A stretch of DNA of 64,000 nt, from assembly GCF_010389155.1 (NCBI RefSeq), contig NC_057766.1, positions 38,821,516-38,885,515 on the forward strand. The letters run 5' to 3'. The position numbers and the translations under genes were made by a program. The stretch is from Erigeron canadensis. Taxonomy: Eukaryota > Streptophyta > Magnoliopsida > Asterales > Asteraceae. The notes beneath the pieces were generated by a model. The model did not search any database. It was not told the DNA's origin and saw nothing but the letters and a program-made list of their open reading frames with translations. Of this stretch, positions 1-11,905 are shown one piece after another. Position 1 is the stretch's first letter. The number at the start of each line of letters is the position of its first letter.

Positions 1-368
1 AATGAAACACTAACAGCTAGTAGACAATATAACATACATTCACTCATTCCTACATCAAAAATCATTACAATCACTATTTTTATTTCCTTTGATTATTAAC
101 TGTTATTTTATCTTAGACGCAGCACTTATTTCATTCGTTTTTCGGAATGTAGATATAAAATAACATTATCATTCATTACACGTAGTTTATTCAGTAAATA
201 TCTCAAAAACCTATACATAATATAATAAATACATTACACATAGATACATCATTCTAAATTACTTGACCTCATATTCATATAAATAAACAATACACAATTC
301 CATACAATCAAGCTGGAGATGTATTTATATCTATACTTCTATAGTTCGCGCGTGTGTTGTGAGCTAGT

Positions 369-373
<5 letters not shown>

Positions 374-420
<47 letters not shown>
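374..420. repeat. (AT)n/(GA)n compound microsatellite
   Basis: A run of alternating AT at about 374-400 joins a GA run at 401-420. On the minus strand this lies at the first intron bases right after the splice donor of the 423-557 exon, so length changes here would alter the sequence beside a splice site. Confidence 0.9.
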
Positions 421-421
<1 letters not shown>

Positions 422-422
422 C

Positions 423-557
423 CTGAAGAGCTTGGAGGCTGGAGAATTTGAAAAGAAGACGGTCGCCGGATGTGTAATCGACAGAGGCGGTGGAAGAGGC
501 GGAGGAATTACGGCGGTGTAATTTGTTAACCATTTTATGTTTAATTATTTCCTTCAT
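423..557 (-). CDS. First coding exon (partial gene), possible NT-C2-domain protein
   Basis: Reading on the minus strand, an ATG at 557-555 opens a 45-codon exon. It ends in CAG followed directly by a GT donor at 422-421, phase 0. The peptide is basic and serine-rich, then reads GDRLLFKFSSLQALQ. A second in-frame Met at codon 9 (MVNKLHRRNS) is an alternative start. The hydrophobic end resembles the first strand of N-terminal C2 (NT-C2) domains found at the front of plant coiled-coil proteins, but this is a recollection of the family and not a demonstrated match. The remaining exons lie beyond the left edge, and positions 1-372 look intronic. The intron begins with a CT tract and then a TA tract. 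Upstream (558-660) is a CT-rich leader on the coding strand, as expected of a plant 5' UTR. Confidence 0.5.
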
Positions 558-794
558 TGTGTTGTGTGTTATATAAAAATTTGTGAATGATTTTGGTGAA
601 TGAATAAACAGGAGAGAAAGAGAAAGAGAGAGAAAGAGGAGTTGCTTAGCTGTACAGTTGAAAATTCAGTTGGAACAGAGAGTGCTGCTCCAATTACATG
701 ATAATGATTCGGTACTAAAAATTAGTTATTAATTACTACTCGTACTACTTAAGTAAATTTTAATTTATTATTTATTTATATTAATTTCAAAATT

Positions 795-1105
795 CGTCCT
801 TTTGGTTTTACCAAAAAATCATGTTTCATCTTTTAAACTTCAAAATGACACTGGTAGTCCTTTATACGCGGATAATGGTCATGTTTCGTCCTTTAGTCGA
901 CCGTATAAAGGACGAAACGTAACCATCATCTGTTAGATTAAAGGACGAAATGTAACCATCATCTGTTAGATTAAAGGACGAAACGTGACCATTATCCGTT
1001 AGATTAAAGGACGAAACGTGACCATTATCCGCGTATAAAGGACTACCAGTGTCATTTTGAAGTTTAAAGGATGAAACGTGATTTTTGGTAAAACCAGAAG
1101 GACGG
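795..1105. mobile_element. Fold-back (long inverted repeat) element with internal 33-bp tandem repeats
   Basis: The left arm (about 795-895) and right arm (about 1003-1105) are near-perfect reverse complements; both outer ends carry the GGACG/CGTCC signature next to a TTTTGGTAAAACC-type stretch. Between them a 33-bp unit starting AAAGGACGAAACGT is repeated four times, at 907, 940, 973 and 1006. There is no coding capacity. No convincing target-site duplication was found, so the superfamily is open. Confidence 0.8.
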
Positions 1106-1109
1106 TTTG

Positions 1110-3280
1110 TGCAATTAACTCTTATTATTATGTTTCATACTTTTCGTTTGCTAATTTTACAGGCTACGTTAACTTGCGTTCACATACAAAGAGACATAGA
1201 TAACTATCCGCCTAAATGATGGTGGTTTGGTGTAGAGAGTAGAGACGACGAATGGTAATGACGACGACTATTGATAGTAATGTTGATGTCGAATAATGTG
1301 TTGATATAAATATAATTGATGTAAAAATAAAAGATAAAGTTTTAAAATGTGAATTAGTTCATGAAAAACAATTGAGTAATTTTTTTTTATTCTTTTCAAC
1401 AAAAAGGCACATTATCAACATAAATAAGATATAATTTTTATAAAGGAGTATAAATAACACATATAAAAGTTATTTTTACCGAAATATAAAAATAAAACCT
1501 AATTATAAATTGTCACATTTTGTACATCGCTGATACGAGTATCTATTATGTTTGTATGTATCAAAACTTTTATTTTATCTAAAAACATGTTTAAACATGT
1601 ATCATGTGAATAAATGAAAACCTATTTATAATATTATGACAGTATTTAGAGTATAATTTACAACTTTGAATTATTTAAAATATGGAAAAGGATTTTCTCA
1701 AATTAGTAAAATCTTGACCCTTCAAGTTATTCCACCTTAAAATACTATTCACTTTTATATACTAGTTTAAATATATCTCGCTAATATGCCTCCAATACAC
1801 TTAATGAAATAAGTTGCAATAAAAATCTATGAACACTTAAAATAACTACATAAACACTTTTAACATCGATTATTTTTGCATTCACCAACATCGTCGCCCC
1901 CACCACCCGTCATCATTATTGCTGTCGACACCACCGCCACCCGTCACCTCCACCACTGTTGTCACAACCGCCACAACCACACCATAATCGTTATCACCAC
2001 GTCGCACACGGGCATAAATCTATATCTATAAGAATTATAAAGACCTTTCATAATTAATAATATATAAAAATAATTCATACGTGAATAGAATGTATGAACA
2101 AACTCATTTTTATATAAACTTTTATTATATTTCATATGTAAATGAATTCAATCACATATCTATATTTATATTACCTTATAAAACAGAAATGTTTTTTTAT
2201 TTATTTTAACTAAGTTGTTGATAACTTTAAAATGTATCTTTTTTTTATTCATTGTTTTAAAGACATTCACTTAAAATATTTATAATATTTACTTGAAATA
2301 ACTATAATATCTTTAAATTCACTTAATTTATGATATTTATTTTTAATATTTAAATAACTACACTGTTTCATTTTATCTTTTTATGGACATATATGAGATA
2401 CTTAATTATTTAAGTTATCTTAAGAAGAAATATACAAGTCTGAAGTATTTGTTGATGATGGAAGCCAACAAATATAAGATATTCCAGCTATAGGGAAAAG
2501 ACAAAATTTCTTCTTCACTTGGGCTCGTGGCTTTTTTCCCTTTTAATAAGCGGCATGGCCTGTCTTGCACATGGCATTGGCAAAATTTAGAGAGTGATTT
2601 TGGCAATACAATGGACCTTATCCTCAAAACTAGGATCAAGTTGGAGCAATATTTTTGTTTTTAGTTATTTTAATTGACAATTATGAATTTGTAATTTGCA
2701 TTTTGATGATGTATAATTGTATACCTTAATCATTAATTTTGAAGATATAAATTTGCAAAGATCTCTCTTTTTTTTCTTTTAGCATAACTAACATATACCC
2801 ACACATAATAATACGTAAACATAGCGTGGTTAAATATTAATTATGATGCTCTTGATAATATATTGGTTGCAATATAAAAAAGATATTTGTTTAAGTGTTA
2901 CATGTCGTTTTTGTCTTTTTCACAACTTGGAAAAATACAAATGTTTTAAATTCAATTAAAAATAAACTGCTAAGAAAATCATAAAAAAAGAAAATTAGAA
3001 GTATAGTGTTACCCACCTCTAATAGAAATTGCAACTTTTCTATCCAAATTTCACATGTTAACATTTTGACTTCTTTAGTGGTACACTCGTACCCACATCT
3101 TTTTTTCCCCACACCCAACACACTCATATGCAAAAAATCATATTTCATATGGGTTTGTATCAAATGACCAAGTTACCCTTTTCGTAAGATAAAAATGAAT
3201 GGTCATGATTTATCATATTGGGGATGAATGACTTGTGTCTTACCTTAAAGTCGTAAAATTTTAAACATGGATAGAGAAAA
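1110..3280. other. AT-rich intergenic DNA, no gene recognised
   Basis: Both strands contain only short ORFs of low-complexity composition. A short patch of CACC/GTC triplets at about 1885-2005 resembles the GC-rich inner part of the Helitrons nearby and may be a decayed copy. Nothing else is supportable. Confidence 0.6.
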
Positions 3281-3586
3281 TCTATACTCTCTTATAAACA
3301 AACTGAACTCCTCTCCTTTAAATTTAAGAATTTGATATGTTCAATTTACCCTTCATCTTAAAACATCCTTATTTTAATTTTATAGACAATGAACTAAAAT
3401 GTCCTTAAAAAAATGTGGTCTATATCTCTCCCTCGTGCAGAAACACATAGCAAAAACCCTAACTCATAATTCGTCCCACCACGAAAATCCATCACATCTG
3501 TAGCCGCAATGAAATCACTTTTACGTTAATAACTACAACGTCACCGCCGCCGTCACAAACGCTGCATTCTGCGGGCATCAATCTAG
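3281..3586 (+). mobile_element. Non-autonomous Helitron (306 bp)
   Basis: The 5' end reads TCTATACTCTCTTATAAA directly after an A (3280). The 3' end is CTAG at 3583-3586 followed by T (3587), so the element sits exactly between A and T, the usual Helitron target. A GC-rich block of CCGCCG and GCGGG lies shortly before the 3' end, where the family carries its hairpin, although the stem here is weak. No coding sequence is present. Confidence 0.75.
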
Positions 3587-3949
3587 TGTTTTATATATGA
3601 GTATAGATATTTTTGTAAAAGTTGATTTAACAACAAAATTGTTATTACATAAAACCTGTATCAACATGATACTTTACCATGATATTTGATATCTTAAATT
3701 GGCAATCACGTCATCGTCAATCGTCACGTTAGAAATGAATAAAATGTCACTAAAAATATATCATTTGTATTTTTGGACAATAAACATACTTTTTACTCTT
3801 AAACTATCTTTCACACTAAAAGACAAGAGTCTTTACCAGTTTACCGAGTCTTTATCAGTTTACCCCCATTTCGTAACTTTCACTTTGATATGCATATTTG
3901 AATACATCTTAATAAATTTTTCTTGTATATATAAAATATTTATATTATA

Positions 3950-5032
3950 ATATATATATTAAAAACAAAGTCTCAAAAATCGTGTAAAAAATAGTATATT
4001 TTTTATTTTTTTTATTTTCACCATATAAGTTTCAATCCTTACATTTTTAGCACTAAAATATAATATTTTGTATTAAATTATTTGTTCTATTTATTTTCAC
4101 CACAAAACTTTCAATCTTTACAACTTTAACACTAAACTATAATATTTTTCTAGTAATAGTATACTTTTTATTCTTTTTACTTTCACTACGAAAATTTTAA
4201 TCTTTACACTTAGCACTAAACTATAATACTTTTTAGTAAACTTTTTATTTCTTTTATTTTCAACACAAAACTTTAATCTTTACACTTTTAGCACTAAACT
4301 ATAATATTTTTTAGTAAGCTTTGTATTATTTTTATTTTCACCACAATATTTTTAACTCTATAAACTTTTAGCACTAAACTTTCATAATTTTTAATTTTCT
4401 TTTATTTTAGGGTACGAGAAATCGTGTATAGAATAGTATACTTTTTATTTTATTTTTTATTTTCACCACAATAGTTTCACTCTTTACATTTTTAGAACAA
4501 AACTTTTATAATTCTTAGTAAACTTTTTAATCTTTTTATTTTCACCACAATATCTTAACTCCTTACACTTTTAACACTAATTTTTTCTACTTTTTGATAA
4601 TATTTTATTTTAACTACAACATTTTAACCTCTTACACTTTAACAACAAACTTTTTAACACATATATTAAAAAGAAATGTACGGGAAAACTTGTAAAGAAT
4701 AATAAACTTTCGATTCATTTTATTTTCACCACAACATTATAACCCCTTATACTTTTAGCACTAAATTTTAATACTTTTTGATTTTCTTTTATTTGCACCA
4801 CAACATTCAAGTCTCTTACACTTTTAGCACTAAACTTTTACGCGAACGACTTTCACTTTTACATAAAAATTTTACAGTTCATTTTTTAACTGACAAATGT
4901 CAGTTTTTAATAATTTGAATAATACATGTTTTATTCAAAAAGTTTATGACATATTATCTCTTAAATAATATTTTTATTAAATCGTTAACAAATGTAATAT
5001 TTCCCGGGAAAACGCCCGGGTGACATATCTCG
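3950..5032 (+). repeat. Degenerate tandem-repeat field ending in a Helitron-like 3' terminus
   Basis: A unit of about 80-95 bp is repeated roughly ten times with heavy divergence from about 3960 to 4860; its signature is ACTTTTAGCACTAAAC followed by a T-rich stretch and TTTTCACCACAA. Downstream, two CCCGGG blocks (5003-5008 and 5015-5020) can form a hairpin, followed by a CTCG at 5029-5032 and then T. This looks like a Helitron CTAG end with one changed base. The 5' end of this element was not located with certainty (perhaps near 3950). Confidence 0.55.
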
Positions 5033-5634
5033 TTTATATTAATATTAATGTACATTATAAAATATGGACTAGTTGGAACCTGGATGCTAATTATAGACAT
5101 AAAAACAAATGAATTTGGGAAGGGTAAATACATCTCAAACTTTTATTACAAAATGCTACTCTAGTATATTAACTTAAGATCATATTTTAGCTGAAAGTAT
5201 AGATCAATGACGAGATCCTAATCTCATGGTCCTTTGGACCTAAGTCACCTTTTCCCAAACTTAAGATCATAATAATCAAATACTTTCAAATTCTAACTAT
5301 CAATCTATCATCATACTAAATGTCTAAATTACTAATGTCGTGTGTATCAAAACTCAAATTCAATAGTATAATCAATTACCTTCAAATCGTAACATTAAAC
5401 TATTTAACTGTTTAGAGTCACAATTTCACAACTTTAACATTATTGATTGATAACATGATGTGAAATTGTGAATGTATATTTAACGTTCTTAGCCCAATAA
5501 GGCAGGCCTTATTAATTTTTCATTCCATCGCCTTCTTAGCCCCATATTGATATTGGTCTTCTAAAGTCTAAAACTACTAAGCTACATAATATATACTGTT
5601 GGGCTCAAATTTCCCACGGCCACAATAAAATGAA
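5033..5634. other. AT-rich intergenic DNA
   Basis: No open frame, RNA gene or repeat boundary could be supported here. Confidence 0.5.
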
Positions 5635-5663
5635 CTAGTAAAGTGCGGCCCCGTATTGCGGGG
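5635..5663 (-). mobile_element. Helitron 3' terminus, minus strand
   Basis: On the minus strand a hairpin (CCCCG at 5663-5659 pairing with CGGGG at 5653-5649) is followed by 10 bases and CTAG at 5638-5635, then T. This is the Helitron 3'-end layout. The element should extend rightwards, but no clear TC 5' end was identified. Confidence 0.55.
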
Positions 5664-6105
5664 TTGAGTAATCGTATTAAAACGGTTGCTTATTTTAGTG
5701 TATTGTGTTGAACCTTCGACGGCTTAATTAAAAAGTATTAGTCATTGATAGGTTTGTTTTAAATATATATTTATCAAAAGGGAAAACCAAATTAGCTTCA
5801 CTTTGAGCTTGCGAGGTTTCAAATATTGTGATTATGCTTTGTTATTGATGATATGTCACTTTATATGTTAGCTAAAAACTTTGGTTTCAGTATATTAATT
5901 GAAAAGGGAGAAAAACGTGGGAAAAAAACCGAATAGTGATACATAATAGTGATATGGCCACAAAAAAGTCGCAAATATATTAGTTGGAAACCCTAAAGGA
6001 AAAATTATATAAAAAACCAATAATTAACCTCTAATTGAAAATTTGAAAAGGATGCTATATGAATAAAATCTGAATACTGTACAAAATTTAGTCACGAAAA
6101 AGTTA

Positions 6106-6363
6106 TCTCTACTCTGTTATAAAGCAAAATGTCCCTTTCTATTTTTAATAATTTTTGTTTTTGAATTACCAAATTTGCCCTTGACATTTATTTTAGTAAT
6201 TAACACTTTAAACCCTTATCTTTTTAAATATTCCACTATCACCTTTACATCAACCTACACCATTTGAGACTTGACACCGCCACCACCAGAAATAATACCG
6301 TTATCGAGAATACTAAACCGCCGTGTCCGCTACCGCCGCCGCATTGCGCGAGTACCATGCTCC
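6106..6363 (+). mobile_element. Degenerate non-autonomous Helitron
   Basis: The start TCTCTACTCTGTTATAAA (6106) follows an A and matches the 5' end of the element at 3281. The 3' region carries CCGCCGCCGCATTGCGCG at about 6333-6350 and ends near ATGCTCC, where a CTAG end appears to have mutated. The internal triplet-rich block resembles that of the 3281 copy. Confidence 0.6.
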
Positions 6364-7150
6364 TAATATATTAATTGGAAACCCCAAAAGAAAAAAATGT
6401 GAAAAAACCCTATAATTAACTCGTAGTTGACATTCCAAACGGAATGGGAACCGACAATAATAGATTAGAGGGTATGATAGACAAATAACTAGTCATGCCA
6501 TTTCCTTTAATTGTATAGAGCTATACTATATTAAATCAAATCCACTTTTCAACTTTCAACATTCAATTTCAACAATGTATACATGATAATGCATGATGTA
6601 CAATATATCAATGCCGACAACATTCAATTTTATTCCTTTAATTTTTTCAAAATCTTTTATCTAAAAAACCGTATATCGATAAATTATAAAAATTATATGG
6701 GTGTTCTTAAAATTTATGCTCTTTCATTAGAGATGCTATTCGATATACTTTTGACGAATTTTTAAATCCAAGGGCGGAGCCCGTACGGCTAAGGCATTTG
6801 GCTATGACACTGTATGACATATCACCTCCTATGACCTATCACGCGGATACTTGCTCTCGTAATTTATAAATCCTAATGCAAAAAGATACATACGATTGCT
6901 CACAACTTATTTTCTATTGCCGACAATCTCCCTCCTGGTAAGTTGTTTTTAACTTTTCTCTTGCTCGATAAAGTTTTGTCAATGAGATAGTTTAGGGTTA
7001 TTTGGTATACATAGTTGTAATGTTTGCTGTTAAAAAAAAATTATCATATGTTATTGATTTTATGTAAAATTAAATTGCACTTTGACTTGTATATCATTTG
7101 CATCCTTTTCTCATTCAAACCAAGGTAGGTTAAGCTAGAGGAAATTACGA
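6364..7150. other. Upstream region of the first F-box gene
   Basis: AT-rich with no convincing gene. At about 6770 the string AGGGCGGAGCC resembles the outer end of hAT MITEs (compare the element at 11906), but no partner end was found. A clear core promoter could not be singled out. Confidence 0.4.
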
Positions 7151-8500
7151 ATGGCGAGCTCCAGCTACAATAATGGCTATGGTGATCAAAAAAGGCAGAC
7201 GGGGCAAGAAGATAGGCTTAGTTTGTTACCCGATGTTCTTCTTCTCGACATACTTTCATATATCGACACTAAAATTGTAGTACAATGTTCGGTATTGTCA
7301 AAACGATGGCTAACCGTCTGGACTAAGCTTTCTGTTTTCAATTTCGACTTCTCCCTTTATAAAGTGAATCAAACATATGCCAAGGATTCTTCTTTCGATA
7401 CTTTCGTTAATAACGTTTTAGCTTGTCGTAATAAATCAATTAAGATTGATAGTATTAATATTAAGGTTATCGATTATTCAACAATGGCTCTAGTTTTTGA
7501 CCATGCTTTGTGGTTTGGTGTCCCCAATGTGAGCATCGATACATCACGAAACCCATCCGGCGAACATAAGTTTTCGTGCTTTAACTATAATGATTCGTTG
7601 ACGAATTTTTCACTTAAAGGGCCACTCGATTTTGGTCAATTACCAAAATTTAATGGGTTGGTTAGTTTGCACCTCGAAAGAGTTAACCTAGTTGTATCTG
7701 AACCCTTTTCGTGTTTCCCCAATTTGGAGAAGTTGTCTTTGGTAAATTGCAGAGTAGTGTCATCGGAAATTAGGGTGATTGGTTATAGGTTGTCTAAGCT
7801 GACAATCTCCTCCGTATGTTATTATCCAGAAAATTTTCTGCTTTTGACTCCCGAGCTTGTGTTACTTGAGCTTGATGGTCCTGTTCCGATGTCATTGAAA
7901 GCTGCTTTCGATGAACTTCCAAGTCTCGAGTCTGTTTATATCGATTACTCATATCCCCTAAATGGTTTTCAACTTGATCATACTCTAATCAAAACCTTTC
8001 GGTGCCTCAAAAATGCTAAACATGTTCATCTGTCCACATCTACGCTTAAGGTACTCAACTACATATGCCTCAATTTTTCTTCATTGTATTGTGTGTATAT
8101 ATATATGGATCTCATGTTTATTTTAACTAACAATTTTTAGTCACATTAGAAATTTCGATCTTTTGGTACAAAATAATTAATTCATCCTTTTTGGCTTAAT
8201 TAAAGTTACTCTATAAAGCTCGTGACATGCTTGCTGAAGAACGTTGTTTATTTTGGAATCTAAAGTATTTGAATTTCATCCCAAAACCAAACGAACCTGT
8301 CGATCAGCAAGTTCTTGAATCTGTTTTGGCTTACTTGTGCGAAGATTCCCCACAAGCCGTTGTTGATACGATGCACAGGTATGTTTAATTTGTTCTCCGA
8401 TCATAGTTTGTTTATCACATTTAAGATTTTATTAACTAGCTATATATGTTACATAGTTTTCATACTATGTTTTATTTTATCGCATATATATAGGGGATAG
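7151..8500 (+). CDS. F-box/LRR protein (intact, 3 coding exons)
   Basis: Exons 7151-8050, 8206-8378 and 8494-8500 join in frame to give 359 aa. Residues 20-60 form an F-box (LPDVLLLDILSYIDTK then VLSKRW), the surface that docks on Skp1 in SCF ubiquitin ligases. The rest holds irregular leucine-rich segments such as LVSLHLERVNL and FPNLEKLSLVNC, the expected substrate-binding part. Introns have GT-AG ends; exon 2 ends AG and a 7-base last exon adds only the end of an Arg codon, Gly and TAG. Retaining the last intron would also stop the frame after three codons. The same architecture recurs in the paralogue at 15686, which supports the model. The substrate is unknown. Presumed nuclear or cytosolic. 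Confidence 0.82.
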
Positions 8501-9409
8501 ACGATGACATGGGCAAATCAAGCATTCGATCTCTCCTCCTGACAATTATGATCACATAAATCAAATTAATTCATGAATTATAGTTTTTTGTATATATGTT
8601 CGTTTGGAAATGAACTGCACTCATCTAAACCAATCTTATGAAAAAACATTGTGTGTGGTTCTCTAATTAATTGTGTTTGTTGTTTGTTTTAAACGAGCGT
8701 CGTACATGCCCTATTGTGTATACCTTCATTTTGTTCGTTTATCTCCAAATGTCAGTTCAACTACACTATTATCTTATTTATCATATAATATACCAGACCA
8801 AAGAAGCCCAACTGAGTTGCATTAAGTGGTTGGAGCTCTTGTTTTTGAAGCCAGAGATAATAGTTCGATCCTCATGTTACGAGACTGAAAGCAGTCTTTC
8901 TACCTTAGGTTACGGTGAGGTTGTTTACATTTCAATTTTTCCATATACGTACATATGTGTCCATTCCGTTTTTTTTCAGGAACCGGAACCGGTTCTTCAA
9001 GAGTTGGAACCGGATCTTGGTCAACGTTTGACCAGTTTTTCCCCGTTCTTTTGTCAAAGAACCGGAACTGAACCGACTAGGAACCGATAAGGAACTGATT
9101 TTTGGGACCAAAAGTGGATTCGTCGATTCATGAGGAACGGTTTTTTTTGGGGTCTAGATTCCGGATTTTTGGGAAATGAGTTTTTTGCCCATGTATACTT
9201 TTTACATAGTCTGTGCATTTTAAAGCCCAAAATTCCTTAAGCCCAATAATAATGGTCGAATGTTGACTCATAAAAGTGAAACCCGAACAAAGAGTTAACA
9301 CTTGCTTGTTTTATGTTTTAATATATTTAGTAGACATGGGCAAAAAACTTTATAGTTTTAATTTATACATAGATTGGTATTGTTATGTCACATGTCATTA
9401 CTTTTAAGG

Positions 9410-9410
<1 letters not shown>
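8501..9410. other. 3' flank of the F-box gene with decayed transposon sequence
   Basis: Between about 8975 and 9170 GGAACCGG/CCGGTTCC words recur, like the subterminal repeats of hAT elements (compare GGTACC words at 37.7 kb), and ATGGGCAAA-type strings occur at about 8508, 9190 and 9336. No clean terminal repeats or TSD could be paired, so this is probably an eroded hAT relative. No gene is supported. Confidence 0.4.

Positions 9411-9411
<1 letters not shown>

Positions 9412-9452
<41 letters not shown>
9412..9452. repeat. (TA)n microsatellite
   Basis: About 20 uninterrupted TA dinucleotides lie directly beside the MITE at 9463. Confidence 0.9.
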
Positions 9453-9456
<4 letters not shown>

Positions 9457-9462
9457 TGGTAA

Positions 9463-9629
9463 ATGATTAATCCTTCTAAGAAAATAGCCTAAAAATCTTC
9501 TTAATTATTGGATGATGACATGTGAAAAAATCAGGGGGCAAGATTAGAAAAGTAATTAATGATATTACATGTCACCTTCTTAGAGTGTCAGGAGGATTTT
9601 CAGGCTATTTTGTTAGGAGAATTAGTCAT
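9463..9629. mobile_element. MITE of about 167 bp, possible PIF/Harbinger (Tourist-like) type
   Basis: The ends are inverted over about 40 bp: ATGATTAATCCTTCTAAG on the left matches the reverse complement of the right end, and both arms contain AATAGCCT. TAA flanks both sides (9460-9462 and 9630-9632), consistent with a 3-bp TTA/TAA target duplication. No coding capacity. Confidence 0.6.
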
Positions 9630-9820
9630 TAAGTTTTAATTTTTAGTGGCTGTTTGAAATTTTCAGAATCATAACTTACAGATTGGGAAATGATATTGCT
9701 ACAACATATTTTAGTCTTTTACAACAATAATTGCATCATGCAGTTGTATTCTATGCATAAAAATTTATATTTTTGTTGTAGATGGCTGAATAGCACTTCC
9801 CTTACTGCTATAGTATTTCA

Positions 9821-9870
9821 GTGTCAGTGTGTCACAACTTAAGAAGTGTCAGTGTGTCACAACTTAAGAA
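9821..9870. repeat. Perfect 25-bp tandem duplication
   Basis: The unit beginning GTGTCAGTGTGTCACAAC occurs at 9821-9845 and again at 9846-9870 with no differences, so it is recent. Confidence 0.9.
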
Positions 9871-10213
9871 AGAGTATATAATTTAACAATAAATATTTTT
9901 TTTACTTTTTATTTTTAGTTTGAGATTAGTATACGTTTAAAAAGATAAAATTGAAGTTAATTGCATAGCACTTGCTTTTATCAAAGGCGAGAAAAAACCC
10001 TCTTTTTCTAAATTCTAATAACATTGGGGCGGCAGATTGTGTAGGATTTGGTGATAGTATATACTTCAACCCGAAAAGCGCTAATGATGCCATGGATGTT
10101 AAGGTAGAAGATGAAATTCCAAAACAGATCAAAAACCAACAAACTTTAAACCCAGAAGAAGAAGAAGATAGAATAAGCTTATTACCCGATGGTTTGATTG
10201 TCGATGAAATCCT

Positions 10214-11168
10214 TGTTGGGTTATATAACTATTATCAAATCAAATCACAAAGCACGCAACGGAATATAAAATCTATGTAGTTAATTAATTAACCAAGATA
10301 GAAAACGTGTACCTTAAATTGGAGAGAATAAAGCAAGAAACCTTTATAAGAAGGTTTGAATTAAACCTCTCTACGATTGCACACACAACGTTGGAATGTA
10401 TGTATGTTAGTACTTGATCACGAACCGAACAACCCTTTGTTGCTACCTCCTTAATTCGAACCAAACAAAAACCCCGGAACCCTTTGTTTTGTTGAAACCG
10501 GTTGAACCAAGAGAGAGAGAGAAGAAGAGATTTTTAGGGTTTTAGAAAACCTAATGAATTGTATGTTAAAAAACAATTAGATTAGGTCTCTATTTATAGT
10601 GTTTAGGAAACTTGATGACCAAGTTTAGGGTTTTGGAACCCCTTGATTGACCGGCCCCTCTAGGAACATTCTAGAGGGCCTCCTAATTGTTTCCTAATTC
10701 CAACTCTCCTTTGTTAAATCCGTTAGTTAAGTACCGTTAACTATTAACTCTTTTAACGGACCATCATTAGTTTTTCTTGATCAAATTAATCAATAAATTA
10801 CATTTAATATATTAATTAATTATAGTTACATTCACGTTGAGGTGTGACCTGAAAGTCCCTTAGCCACCAGATCACACGAGATTAAGTATCTAATTAATCA
10901 ACTCGAGCTTAACTAGGTCGAGCTCGACCAAGTCAACGTGTTGACCAATTCGAGCTTGACCAGGTCGAGCTCGACCAAGTCAACGTGTTGACCAATTCGA
11001 GGTTGACTTTATTATACGCGAAAACTTAACGTTTATTACAAGTACATATTCAATAGACTCAAGACAAACTTCTATAATGATGTTGTCACCCGAAAATGCA
11101 CCAACATGACTCCGTAGGCTTAAATACTTTCCGGACATACGTTCATTTTACGTGATCATATTCTAACA
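10214..11168 (-). mobile_element. Solo LTR (Copia-like, 955 bp) with 5-bp TSD
   Basis: The insertion starts TG and ends CA, and is flanked by the direct repeat ATCCT (10209-10213 and 11169-11173). In minus orientation it begins TGTTAGAATATGATCACG, a style typical of plant Copia LTRs. No gag or pol sequence lies inside, so this is a solo LTR left by LTR-LTR recombination. Removing it and one ATCCT restores the F-box frame across the junction (DEIL-ARLK). It contains a 47-bp GAGCTC-rich tandem repeat at about 10909-11010. Confidence 0.85.
10909..11010. repeat. 47-bp tandem repeat inside the solo LTR
   Basis: A unit starting CGAGCTTGACCAGGTCGAGC and ending GACCAATT is repeated about 2.2 times. 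It is rich in the palindrome GAGCTC and in GTCAACGTGTTGAC half-palindromes. Confidence 0.8.
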
Positions 11169-11747
11169 ATCCTTGCTCGTTTAAAGTCCACAAAATGCGC
11201 AATCAGAACAGGTGCTCTTTCCAAACGATGGCAACATCTTTGGCCTTTCCTTCCTTGTCTTCATTTCAATTCTCCTAAATCATTTCGTAGTCTATCTGAT
11301 TTTTATCTGTCTGTTGATAAAACCCTAGCTCAATGCCAAGTTAAGAATCTCACTAAGTTTACTATGAGTGCCAATTACGGTATTCAGTTTGAATCTTGAG
11401 TAAACGATTGTCTTCATTTTTGTTATTAGTAGTAAAGTCCAACAACTTGACTTATCTTTAACCTATGATCATCGTCGGTCTGTGTTAGAAGACCACCCTT
11501 TACTCTTGACACCCGATGATCATCGGTTTGCATTTGAAGATGAATCTTTTTTCATCAACTCCCATTTTTCCCATCTCAATATAGCATACTGCCTGTTTAA
11601 TCCTAGTGGACTAATTAGTTGGAATAACCTTACCACTTTGTCTATTTCACATACGAGTGTAGGGGAAGAATTGATTGCAATTATTCTCTCCGGGAGTCCT
11701 TCATTGGTCACTTTGAGTTTGTCCGATTGTTATGATTATCAATGGCT

Positions 11748-11773
11748 CGATATAACTTCCCGATATAACTTCC
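11748..11773. repeat. 13-bp tandem duplication causing a frameshift
   Basis: CGATATAACTTCC occurs twice in tandem inside the LRR-coding part of the F-box pseudogene. Deleting one copy restores an uninterrupted reading frame on into FGYPDKVLDDLAVEITAP. Confidence 0.88.
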
Positions 11774-11905
11774 AAGAGTGTTAAGAACTTGGTAGTCTTT
11801 GGATACCCGGACAAAGTATTAGATGACCTTGCTGTTGAAATAACTGCTCCTTATATTTCCTCACTAAGTATTATGGGTATATACCCAAGATGTTTTTGCT
11901 AGACG

